From the NCBI GenBank assembly GCA_027487835.1, contig JAIYCU010000029.1, positions 155,810 through 219,809 of the forward strand: a stretch of 64,000 nt of DNA, written 5' to 3'. The translations under genes and the position numbers were made by a program. The notes beneath the pieces are model-generated. The model was given only the letters and a program-made list of their open reading frames with translations. It was not told where the DNA came from and made no database searches. Below, one piece after another: positions 46,434 through 54,819 of the stretch (positions are counted from its first letter, which is position 1; each line of letters starts with the position of its first letter). This DNA comes from Bacteroidota bacterium. Its GTDB lineage: Bacteria; Bacteroidota; Bacteroidia; UKL13-3.

Positions 46434-47564
46434 ATGAAAAGAACGCTATACAAAATTGGAATTGTGGGGATGCTTTTCGCATCAATTCCAGCATTTGCCG
46501 GTAATCCAGATAGGTCTGGTGGGGCAGGCGCAACTCAACTCACAATTAATCCTTATGCTCGCTCTGCTGGATACGGCGGCATCAATACAGCTTCAGTTAG
46601 AGGACTTGAATCCTTTAACTTAAATATTGCTGGTTTAGCTTTTGCACCTAGCACAGAGGTGGTATTTTCTAGAATGTCTTTTTTACAAGGTTCTGGTGTA
46701 AATATCAATAACTTTGGTTTGGCACAACAAGTAGGCGAGAAAGGCGAAGGAGGTGTTTTAGGTTTAGGTTTTGCAAGCTGGGATTTTGGAGATATTCCAA
46801 TTACTACCTACCAAAATCCTGATGGAACTTTACCTAGCTTTAGTCCACAAGTATTGAATGTTTCTGCGGCCTACGCGCGCAAGTTTTCAAACAGTATTAC
46901 AGGTGGTTTTTTGTTAAGAATTATTTCTGAAGGTATTAACGACGTTAAAGCACAAGGTGTTGCTTTTGATTTTGGGGTTCAATACCAAACCAATCTTAAC
47001 CCTAAGAAGCCAAATGCTAAAATTAAGAAAGAAGATTTTAAGTTGGGTATTTCTATGCGTAACATAGGTAGCGATTTAAGATTTGATGGGCCAGGTTTAT
47101 CATTTCGTTCAATTAACCAAGCAACAGGTGCAGATAGAAAAGCGCTTTTTGCAGCAGATAAGTTTAATTTACCTACGCTGGTGAATATCGGTTTAGGCTA
47201 TGATATGCGCTTGGATCAAAACAACGAAACCTATAACCATAAATTAACAGGTTCATTTAACTTTAATTACAATGCATTTCAATCTAATGTATATGGATTG
47301 GGCGCTGAATACTCATACAAGAATATGTTTATGTTAAGAACTGGTTATAACTATATTGGCGAAGAGAAAGCATTTATTGATGATGCAAGTAATCCATCTT
47401 ATAATTCACCGGTATATGGTTTATGGACAGGCTTTACTTTCCAAATGCCAGTTTCCAAATCGGGTACTTCATTTGCATTAGATTATGCCTATGCGCCAAC
47501 TAGATTTTTTAACGGCATGCATACTGTTGGTATCAAATTATCAATAGGCAGCAAAAAGGGATAA
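46434..47564 (+). CDS. PorV/PorQ-like outer-membrane barrel protein
   Basis: 376 residues from ATG 46434 (MKRTLYK). The frame is open upstream to 46377, but those codons run through the stem-loop. Signal peptide ends at PAFA. The start of the mature part (AGATQLTINPYARSAGYGGINTAS) and the barrel strands with GGFLLRIISEGINDVKAQG, YKNMFMLRTGYNY and TVGIKLSIG fit the PorV/PorQ/FadL-like family. PorV carries T9SS cargo from the translocon to the attachment complex. Being next to a T9SS-type cargo gene suggests a cargo-specific shuttle. A terminator follows. Confidence 0.85.
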   Translation: MKRTLYKIGIVGMLFASIPAFAGNPDRSGGAGATQLTINPYARSAGYGGINTASVRGLESFNLNIAGLAFAPSTEVVFSRMSFLQGSGVNINNFGLAQQVGEKGEGGVLGLGFASWDFGDIPITTYQNPDGTLPSFSPQVLNVSAAYARKFSNSITGGFLLRIISEGINDVKAQGVAFDFGVQYQTNLNPKKPNAKIKKEDFKLGISMRNIGSDLRFDGPGLSFRSINQATGADRKALFAADKFNLPTLVNIGLGYDMRLDQNNETYNHKLTGSFNFNYNAFQSNVYGLGAEYSYKNMFMLRTGYNYIGEEKAFIDDASNPSYNSPVYGLWTGFTFQMPVSKSGTSFALDYAYAPTRFFNGMHTVGIKLSIGSKKG

Positions 47565-47588
47565 TTTTTCTTATTTTCGTATCATATT

Positions 47589-47625
47589 AGAAACGTTCCA
47601 CTTTTCAAGTGGGACGTTTCTTTTT
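47589..47625 (+). terminator. Intrinsic terminator after the PorV-like gene
   Basis: AGAAACGTTCCACTT and AAGTGGGACGTTTCT form a 15-bp stem with one G-T pair and loop TTC, then TTTT. It closes the three-gene surface operon 25 bp downstream of its last stop. Confidence 0.93.
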
Positions 47626-47643
47626 ATTTAATGCAATCAGATT

Positions 47644-48117
47644 ATGTCAGATATCAATTATGTTACTAAAGAAGGTTTAGAAAAATTGCAAGCAGAATTG
47701 CAAGATCTTAAATATGTGCAACGTCCTTTTATAACCAAGCAAATTGCTGATGCTAGGGATAAAGGAGATTTAAGTGAAAATGCAGAATACCATGCCGCCA
47801 AAGAAGACCAAGGATTGCTTGAAGCCAAAATAGCAAAGCTAGACGATCTTCTTACCAAAACGAGGATTATAGATGAGTCGAAACTTAACACGAACCAAGT
47901 GATGATGCTAACCAAGGTAAAAGTGTTAAACCATAACACTCAAAAAGAAATTGTGTACACCTTGGTAAATGAAAAAGAAGCCGACCTTAAAACCGGAAAG
48001 ATTTCGTTTAAGTCGCCCATAGGCTTAGCCCTTATGAATAAAAAGATTGGGGCAATTTGTGAAGTTTCAATTCCAGCTGGGAAAATTAAATTGGAAGTGC
48101 TCTCAATCAGTTTATAA
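47644..48117 (+). CDS. greA: Transcription elongation factor GreA
   Basis: 157 residues. The N-terminal coiled coil has the acidic-tip motif GDLSENAEYHAAKEDQ that enters the RNA polymerase channel to stimulate cleavage of backtracked RNA. The C-terminal FKBP-like domain includes SPIGLALMNKKIG. Starts 19 bp after the terminator; its last base overlaps the next ATG. Confidence 0.97.
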   Translation: MSDINYVTKEGLEKLQAELQDLKYVQRPFITKQIADARDKGDLSENAEYHAAKEDQGLLEAKIAKLDDLLTKTRIIDESKLNTNQVMMLTKVKVLNHNTQKEIVYTLVNEKEADLKTGKISFKSPIGLALMNKKIGAICEVSIPAGKIKLEVLSISL

Positions 48118-48518
48118 TGGCCAGCATATTCACACGCATAGTTAATGGAGAGTTGCCTTGTTATAAAGTGGCAGAAACCAATGAATATCTTGCTTTTTTA
48201 GACATTAGGCCACTCACTTATGGACATACCTTAGTGATTCCAAAGAAAGAAGAGGACTATATTTTTGATCTAAATGATGAGTTATTTGTTGGATTGCAAT
48301 TGTTTGCCAAAATGGTAGCAAAAGCACTTAAACATGTTACACAACAAAGAATAGGGGTTTGTGTAATTGGCTTAGAAGTTCCGCATGCACATATACATTT
48401 AATTCCCTTTACCCAAATGGAACAAATGAATTTTGCCAATCCAAAACTTAACTTATCTGGGGAGGAACTTGCTCAATTAGCACAAAATATTCAAGCAGCC
48501 ATTAAAGAAATTGCTTAG
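48117..48518 (+). CDS. HIT family nucleotide hydrolase/transferase
   Basis: 133 residues with ASIFTRIVNGELPCYKVAE at the start, LDIRPLTYGHTLVIPK in the middle, and the histidine triad HAHIHLIPF near residue 91. This is the HINT-like group that hydrolyses nucleotide phosphoramidates. Shares one base with greA (TAATG); its stop abuts the ruvC stop with no gap. Confidence 0.94.
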   Translation: MASIFTRIVNGELPCYKVAETNEYLAFLDIRPLTYGHTLVIPKKEEDYIFDLNDELFVGLQLFAKMVAKALKHVTQQRIGVCVIGLEVPHAHIHLIPFTQMEQMNFANPKLNLSGEELAQLAQNIQAAIKEIA

Positions 48519-49118
48519 TTATTTTTTCTTAATCTTTTCAGGATTTTGATTGACAAAGACTTCCCAAGTGGAGGTCTTTTTCTTTTTAGTAGGGAGTAGT
48601 TTTTGGAGTTTAGTTTTTTCGGTTTGAACCAATTTATTTTGAACCAAATGACAATAAGCAGCAGCGAGGCCATCTGTTGCATCAAAGTATTGGTTATCAA
48701 ATTCAAAATTTAGTTGTTTTTGCAGCAAGGCAGCAACTTGCTCCTTACTGGCATTTCCATTGCCCGTAACCGCTTGTTTGATTTTTTTAGGCGCATATTC
48801 TACTACAGCCAATTCGCGGCTCATAGCAGCGGCAATTGCAACACCTTGCGCCCTGCCAAGTTTGAGCATACTCTGAACATTTTTGCCAAAGAAGGGTGCT
48901 TCAATGGCCAACTCATCAGGTTTATATTCATCAATTAACCCCACAGTTCTATCAAATATTTTTTTTAGTTTAAGGGCATAATCCGCATATTTTTCAAGCT
49001 TTAAAACACCCAAAGTAAGTACTTCATAATTCTTTCCAACAGCTTTTATAATGCCATATCCCATAACCGTTGTGCCTGGGTCTATTCCTAAAATGATGCG
49101 TTCTTGTTGAGGTTTCAT
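48519..49118 (-). CDS. ruvC: Holliday junction endonuclease RuvC
   Basis: 199 residues. Catalytic acidic residues are seen in LGIDPGTTVMGYG (Asp13), AIEAPFFGKN (Glu near 71), and the C-terminal DATDGLAAAYCH pair. About 35 residues follow, very rich in Lys, longer than E. coli RuvC and possibly DNA-binding. A good promoter lies upstream. The tail region contains one exact 13-mer and a second half-copy. Confidence 0.95.
   Translation of the reverse strand: MKPQQERIILGIDPGTTVMGYGIIKAVGKNYEVLTLGVLKLEKYADYALKLKKIFDRTVGLIDEYKPDELAIEAPFFGKNVQSMLKLGRAQGVAIAAAMSRELAVVEYAPKKIKQAVTGNGNASKEQVAALLQKQLNFEFDNQYFDATDGLAAAYCHLVQNKLVQTEKTKLQKLLPTKKKKTSTWEVFVNQNPEKIKKK
48620..48632 (+). repeat. Dispersed 13-mer CGGTTTGAACCAA (copy in ruvC)
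   Basis: Exact copy on the plus strand, antisense to ruvC, read as LVQT. A half-copy, TTTTGAACCAA, follows at 48637-48647. Confidence 0.85.
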
Positions 49119-49160
49119 GCCATAAGATTTGTTTTAGGAGGTAGGGAGTTGTTTCTTTGT

Positions 49161-49190
49161 CAAACATAGTTATTCCAATCCTTGTTTCAA
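49161..49190 (-). promoter_or_regulatory. Promoter of ruvC
   Basis: On the minus strand: TTG (49190-49188), 19-bp spacer, TATGTTTG (49168-49161). The start site should fall near 49156, giving a leader of about 38 nt. It overlaps the start region of the divergent flippase-like gene. Confidence 0.6.
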
Positions 49191-50123
49191 ATCAAATCAC
49201 ATACGCCAATCCTTAAATTTGCTAGAATCTTACTTGCAATTCTTGTAAGTTTTTTTATTTTTTATAAGCTATTTGTTGCCTATGACATCGATAGTTTGTT
49301 TGTAAAATTTAACAGAAACGAAGCCTTTGGTTCAACCCATTTTTTACTTTTAGCCCTCATTTTGGGATTGTTAAATTGGAGTTTGGAGGCTTTAAAATGG
49401 CGTCAGATTATTAGCAAGTATGAGCCAGTAAGTTTTGGACTTGCAATAAAAGCAATATTTTCTGGCGCATCCCTAAGCATTATTACACCTAATAATATTG
49501 GCGATTTTGCGGGTAGGGTTTTACATTTACAAGTATTGGATAAAATTAAAGGTTCATTGGCCACAGTGATTGGCCATGCGGCGCAAGTACTGGTTACCTG
49601 TGTTTTTGGAGCCTATGCGCTATGGATATTTGGAGATACTGTTTTTAAGCAAAAATGGGTTGTAGGAATAGGCATCACAGCTATTTCCTTGGCGGTTTTT
49701 TTCTATTTAAATATGGGTTTCTTGTATAAGCATTTAATTCAATTTAAATGGTTTGCTTCCCTTAGAAAGTATGCAGATGTATTTGGCGATTTTTCTACAA
49801 AGGATTTAATAATTCTGTTGTTTCTATCTTTATTTAGGTATCTCATATTTACTTCCCAATACCTGTTATTGCTCTATTTTTATCGGGTAGATATAAGTTT
49901 TAACGATGCCTTCTCCTGCCTTAGTGGAACCTTTTTTGTACAAACCGTTGTGCCTTCGTTCTTGCTATTAGAAATTGGCTTGAGGGGTGCAAGCGCCCTT
50001 TGGTTTTTTTCGATGTTTAGTAGTAACCTAACAGGCATTTTATTGGCAGCCTACTCGCTATGGATAATTAATATGTTATTGCCCGCCCTAATAGGATTAT
50101 ATTTCATTTATAAAGTTAAATAA
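49182..50123 (+). CDS. Lysylphosphatidylglycerol-synthase-TM/YbhN-like membrane protein
   Basis: 313 residues with about eight membrane helices. The family marks are present: NWSLEALKWRQII near residue 65-77, GASLSIITPNNIGDFAGRV near residue 95-113, and a late GLRGASALWFFSMF. This family includes flippase-like proteins that move lipids across the inner membrane. TTG 49182 is the only standard start before the first helix. It shares one base with the next gene, a glycosyltransferase, so the two may work on the same lipid-linked product. Confidence 0.82.
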   Translation: MFQIKSHTPILKFARILLAILVSFFIFYKLFVAYDIDSLFVKFNRNEAFGSTHFLLLALILGLLNWSLEALKWRQIISKYEPVSFGLAIKAIFSGASLSIITPNNIGDFAGRVLHLQVLDKIKGSLATVIGHAAQVLVTCVFGAYALWIFGDTVFKQKWVVGIGITAISLAVFFYLNMGFLYKHLIQFKWFASLRKYADVFGDFSTKDLIILLFLSLFRYLIFTSQYLLLLYFYRVDISFNDAFSCLSGTFFVQTVVPSFLLLEIGLRGASALWFFSMFSSNLTGILLAAYSLWIINMLLPALIGLYFIYKVK

Positions 50124-51259
50124 TGCCAGTATTTCTAATTATATCCTTGGTTCTTTTAGCTGCTTACCTGCTCTTAATTTTGGTGTATTGGATGGCTTGG
50201 CAATTAATTCCTTTACGGGTTGAACCAATTAAAGCGCCCGTAAATACATTCAGCATATTAATACCTGCAAGAAATGAGTCAAAAGTGATTTCAAGTTGTT
50301 TGCAGCATTTGATAGACCAAAAATATCCCAATACAAAATTTGAAATTATTGTTATTGATGATCATTCAGAGGATGAAACAGCTGCAATTGTTGATGCCTT
50401 TATAGAGGCACATCAAGATTTTAGTATTACCTTACTTCAATTGCATTTACTTGCCCCAAAAGGAAATAAAAAAGAAGGGATAACTTTGGGTATTACTTAT
50501 GCTAAAGCCCCTTATATAATCCTAACAGATGCAGACTGTATTAGGGGGAAGGAATGGTTGGGTTCCATTGATTCTTTTATTCAAACTAAGCCCGTGAAGA
50601 TGATTTATGCGCCTGTTTTTTTTGCTGCTAGTAATACCTTTGAGCAATTACAATCATTAGAATTTTCTGGATTGGTTGGTATAGGCGGGGCCGCTATTCA
50701 ATTAAAAAATCCTAACATGTGTAGCGCTGCTAATTTAGTTTTTAGCAAATTAGCTTTTTTAGAGGTGGATGGCTATAAAGATAATATTCATATGGCTTCT
50801 GGTGATGATGAATTTTTACTGCATAAAATTTTTAAGAAGTATCCAAATGAGGTGTGGTTTTTAAAAGATAGAAGGGCCATTGTAGAAACTGCACCCAATA
50901 CATCTTTGCAGCAATTAGCGCAACAACGCACACGATGGGTTTCTAAAAGCACGAAATACGAGGAAAGATTTATTACTGCAATTTTGGTAGGGGCTTACCT
51001 ATTTAATTTTAGCATTCCTTTTAATTTAATATACGGTATCTGGCATCCTAGCTACTTTAAAATTGGCTTGGTTCAAACCGTATTAAAAATGTTGGTAGAA
51101 GGCCTATTTTTATTTCAGGTTACAAAATTCTTTGGCAAGCCTAAACTATTATTATTACTGCCCTTAGCAGAACCCTTTCATATTATTTATGTTATTATTA
51201 TAGGGGTTTGGGCAAACCTTAAACCTTATACTTGGAAAAATAGAACCCACCACAAATGA
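50123..51259 (+). CDS. Membrane-bound family 2 glycosyltransferase
   Basis: 378 residues: one N-terminal membrane helix, a GT-A domain, then about three C-terminal helices. Motifs are FSILIPARNESKVI, VIDDHSEDET, the metal-binding LTDADC, SGDDEFLL, and QQRTRW (the QxxRW product-site motif of processive synthases), near residues 45, 80, 134, 228 and 270. It resembles synthases that build polysaccharide or glycolipid at the membrane. It carries a dispersed 13-mer (LVQT) late in the gene. Confidence 0.88.
   Translation: MPVFLIISLVLLAAYLLLILVYWMAWQLIPLRVEPIKAPVNTFSILIPARNESKVISSCLQHLIDQKYPNTKFEIIVIDDHSEDETAAIVDAFIEAHQDFSITLLQLHLLAPKGNKKEGITLGITYAKAPYIILTDADCIRGKEWLGSIDSFIQTKPVKMIYAPVFFAASNTFEQLQSLEFSGLVGIGGAAIQLKNPNMCSAANLVFSKLAFLEVDGYKDNIHMASGDDEFLLHKIFKKYPNEVWFLKDRRAIVETAPNTSLQQLAQQRTRWVSKSTKYEERFITAILVGAYLFNFSIPFNLIYGIWHPSYFKIGLVQTVLKMLVEGLFLFQVTKFFGKPKLLLLLPLAEPFHIIYVIIIGVWANLKPYTWKNRTHHK
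51068..51080 (-). repeat. Dispersed 13-mer CGGTTTGAACCAA (copy in the membrane glycosyltransferase gene)
   Basis: Exact copy on the minus strand; the gene reads it as LVQT. Confidence 0.85.
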
Positions 51260-51528
51260 TACACGAATTAGATGATATCGCTTTTGATATTTTAAATTGT
51301 ATTTATTTTGTTGAACCCTTTGATAAAATATTAGAGGAAGTAAACTATCCGGCCAATATTGTAGCCGATGTATTGAAATCTTTAATTCAACGTAAACTTG
51401 TGGTTGCTATGTTTTGGAATGAAGAATTACAGGAATATAAGCGAAGCTTTATTTATGATGCAGACAATATGCGCGCCTACTCTTATTTAGCAACTAAAGA
51501 AGGATTAATGGCCCATAATTCTAGGTAG
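51256..51528 (+). CDS. Small winged-helix-like protein of unknown function
   Basis: 90 residues. The pattern DIAFDILNCIYFVEPFDKILEEV, then PANIVADVLKSLIQRKLVV and a beta hairpin FWNEELQEYKR, looks like a winged helix, but no family is recognised. ATGA overlap with the glycosyltransferase and a 1-bp gap to recO place it firmly in the operon. Confidence 0.65.
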   Translation: MIHELDDIAFDILNCIYFVEPFDKILEEVNYPANIVADVLKSLIQRKLVVAMFWNEELQEYKRSFIYDADNMRAYSYLATKEGLMAHNSR

Positions 51529-51529
51529 C

Positions 51530-52261
51530 ATGCAGGCTAAATTGAAGGGCATTGTGCTTGGGCATGTAGCGTATGCGGAGAATAGCGTGATTCTGAAATG
51601 TTATACCCATGCATTAGGTATGCAGAGCTATATGATAAATAGTATTAATAGTAAACGAGCTGCTATTAAACCTTCGCAGTTACTTCCTTTAACCTTGGTT
51701 GAGTTAGTGGTTAGCCCAAAACAAGGAAAGGGTTTACAGCGAATTAAGGAATTAAAAACTATACCCATATTAAATGAACTTCATTTTAAAATAGAGAAAT
51801 CTGCCATCGCATTATTTATGGCAGAATTGCTAGGTAAATGCCTGCGAGAAGAGCAACAACCCGATGAAGATTTGTTTTCGTTTATAAGTGCTTCTATCGA
51901 AATACTAGATATTACTCAGCAATCTTGTGCCAATTTCCCTTTGTTGTTTATGCATCAACTTAGCAAGTTTTTGGGGTTCTATCCTAAGCCCAATTTTGAA
52001 GCTGATACTCCCTGCTTTAGTTTAATGGAAGGCGTTTTTGTTAGCAACAACCATATTGGCATAGACTATATTGAAATGCCCCTAAGTGAGTTGTTTTTTA
52101 ATTTAGGTAGAACAGGGTATCAAAATATGGAAGATTTACGTTTATCTAGCGCGGAACGTAAGCGTTTGCTTGATAGTTTTATTAGATATTACCAAATGCA
52201 TGTGATGTTGTTTGGTGATTTAAAATCGCCTGCAGTGCTGCATGAAGTTTTGAATAGTTAA
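51530..52261 (+). CDS. recO: DNA repair protein RecO
   Basis: 243 residues. The N-terminal OB fold has KGIVLGHVAYAENSVILKCYTHALGMQSYM, followed by the helical region. No CxxC zinc pair is visible, unlike in some RecO proteins. RecO helps load RecA onto SSB-coated gaps. It is followed after 9 bp by the esterase gene. Confidence 0.92.
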   Translation: MQAKLKGIVLGHVAYAENSVILKCYTHALGMQSYMINSINSKRAAIKPSQLLPLTLVELVVSPKQGKGLQRIKELKTIPILNELHFKIEKSAIALFMAELLGKCLREEQQPDEDLFSFISASIEILDITQQSCANFPLLFMHQLSKFLGFYPKPNFEADTPCFSLMEGVFVSNNHIGIDYIEMPLSELFFNLGRTGYQNMEDLRLSSAERKRLLDSFIRYYQMHVMLFGDLKSPAVLHEVLNS

Positions 52262-52270
52262 ATTTGTTAC

Positions 52271-53185
52271 ATGAAAAAATTACTGCTATTTTTTGTATTA
52301 TTTTCTCACTGCTTATTTGGGCAAGAAATAATAAAACATCCTCAATTAAAAGGTACATTGTATCGCTTTTCTGAGGTAAAAGGCCAAGGCATCTTGCCTA
52401 GGAATGTTGACGTTTGGGTTCCGCAAAATTTCGACTCAAGTGGAAGAACCCGTTACGCAGTGCTTTATATGCATGATGGACAAAATTTGTTTTTACCTGG
52501 CAATGCTTTTGGAGGCAAAGAGTGGGGGATAGACGAAGCCATGGATAGTTTACTAAGGCTTAAACAAATTCGGCAAACCATTGTAGTGGGAATTTGGAAC
52601 TCACCCAGAAGATTTATTGAATACAATCCAGAGGATGCGTATAAGAAACTCGACTCACTTCAAAAATACAAAATCGATTTAGAAAGACCGGGCGGTTCTC
52701 AAGCAAATGCCTATCTCGACTTCATATTTAACACCCTTAAGCCCATGGTAGATGCAAGGTTTCCAACTGCTCCAGAAATGAAACAAACCTTTATGATGGG
52801 TTCAAGCATGGGCGGTCAAATAAGTTTGTATGCCCTTTGCAAGTATAGCAATCAACTCAAAAGTGCTGCGTGCTTATCTACACATTGGCCTTTAAGCTTA
52901 AAAGAAAACAACTTTGAAATAAGTAAACCCTATCAAGATTATTTCATACACAATTTGCCAAATCCGCGCAATCATCAAATCTACTTTGACCATGGCACCA
53001 CCACATTAGATGCTTGGTATGAACCACACCAACAACGCATGGATTCGCTTTGCAGGGAGAATGGATATAATACCATCAAGAGTTTTTTGACATTAAAATA
53101 CCCGGGTGCCCCACACAATGAAGATGCGTGGCGCAGCCGGGTATCTATTCCTTTATTGTTTATGTTGAAACCTAGTACTTGGTAA
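52271..53185 (+). CDS. Exported alpha/beta-hydrolase, putative esterase (Fes/esterase-D-like)
   Basis: 304 residues with a signal peptide (MKKLLLFFVLFSHCLFGQE). The fold shows YAVLYMHDGQNLF, the nucleophile elbow GSSMGGQ (Ser near residue 178) and the late His in GAPHNEDAW. The family includes siderophore esterases and feruloyl-type esterases; nothing nearby fixes the substrate. The end overlaps the convergent permease gene by 14 bp. Confidence 0.88.
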   Translation: MKKLLLFFVLFSHCLFGQEIIKHPQLKGTLYRFSEVKGQGILPRNVDVWVPQNFDSSGRTRYAVLYMHDGQNLFLPGNAFGGKEWGIDEAMDSLLRLKQIRQTIVVGIWNSPRRFIEYNPEDAYKKLDSLQKYKIDLERPGGSQANAYLDFIFNTLKPMVDARFPTAPEMKQTFMMGSSMGGQISLYALCKYSNQLKSAACLSTHWPLSLKENNFEISKPYQDYFIHNLPNPRNHQIYFDHGTTTLDAWYEPHQQRMDSLCRENGYNTIKSFLTLKYPGAPHNEDAWRSRVSIPLLFMLKPSTW

Positions 53186-54764
53186 TTCCTTCTCTCATTT
53201 TGCGAGCATTTTTGGCACTGTAGCCAAAATAAATTAAGAGCCCAAATACTAACCATCCTAAAGCGCTGATTAAGGTTGGAACAGGTAAACTAATGATCAT
53301 AGCTAAACAAATTACCATCCCTAATATTGGAATTAATGGCACCAAAGGTGTTTTAAACGGACGTGCTAAGTTTGGTTCTTTCTTACGCATAATAACAATC
53401 CCTAAACATACCAACACAAAGGCAAATAAGGTTCCAAAAGAGGTTAAATCTCCAGCCACACTTCCTGGTATAAAGGCAGCGAATGCCCCAACAAAAATTA
53501 ATAGAATCCAATTTGCTTTATAAGGTGTTTTAAACTTTGGATGCAATTCGCTAAAAGCTTTTGGTAATAAACCATCCTTGCTCATAGAGAAGAATACACG
53601 GCTTTGGCCCATTAACATCACCAATATTACAGATGAGAATCCTGCTAAAATGGCTACCGTTACACTCGTACCAAGCCACTCATATCCTTTCATATATTGT
53701 TGTATGGCATAAGTTACAGAAGCTTCTTTTCCGGCAGTTTTAAACTCTTGCCAATTGGCTACTCCTGTAAGTACATGTCCGAACAGAATATAAAGTATGG
53801 TGCAAATTACCAATGAACCTAAAATACCTATTGGCATATCTCTGCTTGGGTTTTTAGCTTCTTGGGCTGCAGTACTTACAGCATCAAAGCCAATAAAGGC
53901 AAAGAATACAATGGCAGCACCACCCAACACACCGCCCCAACCATGTTGAAAAAATCCTGAATGCCCAATGGTATCGGCAGGAATCATATACGGTTCATGA
54001 TTAGCAGGGTTAATAAATTGCCAACCAATCGCAATAAATAATAATACAATGGCCACTTTTACAAAAACAATAATTGAATTAACCATTGCAGATTCTTGTG
54101 TTCCCTTTATTAATAGAAGGGTAAGTAAAAATAGGATAACTAGGGCAGGTGCATTAATAAAACCTCTTGTTACTTCTACAAGGCTGCTAAGGTTTTCTGG
54201 TAAGTGTTCATAAACCTCATCACTCAGAATAAGTTTGCCATTGTTTACAAACCTTGCCTGGTCTGGCAATGCGGCAATTATTTGTTCGATATTAGCTTGG
54301 CCAATTACTTTCTTAGAACTTTCAAGTGGCGAGTGACACCATTCATAAGGAATTGCACCCCCAAGCAGGTTATTAAGGTATTCACTCCAAGCAATAGAAA
54401 CTGTGGCAGCACCCAAGGCGTATTCCATAATGAGGGCCCAGCCAATTATCCATGCCACAAGTTCGCCCATGGTTACATAAGAATAAGCATAAGCACTTCC
54501 CGCAATTGGAATCATCGCGGCAAATTCTGCATAGCAAATACCTGCAAATGCACAGCCTACGGCTGCAATCATAAAACTCATGGTAACAGCCGCACCGGCG
54601 GCCTCGGCAGATGCTGCTGCCGTTCTAACAAATAATCCAGCTCCAATGATTGCGCCTACGCCCAAGGCAACTAGATTTGCTGCCGTTAGTGTGCGTTTTA
54701 ATTGAGAGCCGTCATGATGTCGTAATAAATCCTGAAGGGATTTTGTGTAGAAAAAATTTGCCAT
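53172..54764 (-). CDS. APC-family amino acid permease (cationic-type)
   Basis: 530 residues with about 12 helices. The first helix has the APC glycine motif VALGVGAIIGAGLFVRT, and later segments FFAFIGFDAVSTAAQEAKNPSRDMPIGI match the cationic amino acid transporter/YfnA group. A soluble loop of about 60 residues (near 140-205) is longer than in the best known members. Substrate not proven. Confidence 0.9.
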   Translation of the reverse strand: MANFFYTKSLQDLLRHHDGSQLKRTLTAANLVALGVGAIIGAGLFVRTAAASAEAAGAAVTMSFMIAAVGCAFAGICYAEFAAMIPIAGSAYAYSYVTMGELVAWIIGWALIMEYALGAATVSIAWSEYLNNLLGGAIPYEWCHSPLESSKKVIGQANIEQIIAALPDQARFVNNGKLILSDEVYEHLPENLSSLVEVTRGFINAPALVILFLLTLLLIKGTQESAMVNSIIVFVKVAIVLLFIAIGWQFINPANHEPYMIPADTIGHSGFFQHGWGGVLGGAAIVFFAFIGFDAVSTAAQEAKNPSRDMPIGILGSLVICTILYILFGHVLTGVANWQEFKTAGKEASVTYAIQQYMKGYEWLGTSVTVAILAGFSSVILVMLMGQSRVFFSMSKDGLLPKAFSELHPKFKTPYKANWILLIFVGAFAAFIPGSVAGDLTSFGTLFAFVLVCLGIVIMRKKEPNLARPFKTPLVPLIPILGMVICLAMIISLPVPTLISALGWLVFGLLIYFGYSAKNARKMREGITKY

Positions 54765-54819
54765 ATAATAATTGAATTCTGTTTGGCAATATAAAAGAAA
54801 TCTACAAATTTAAAAGGCC

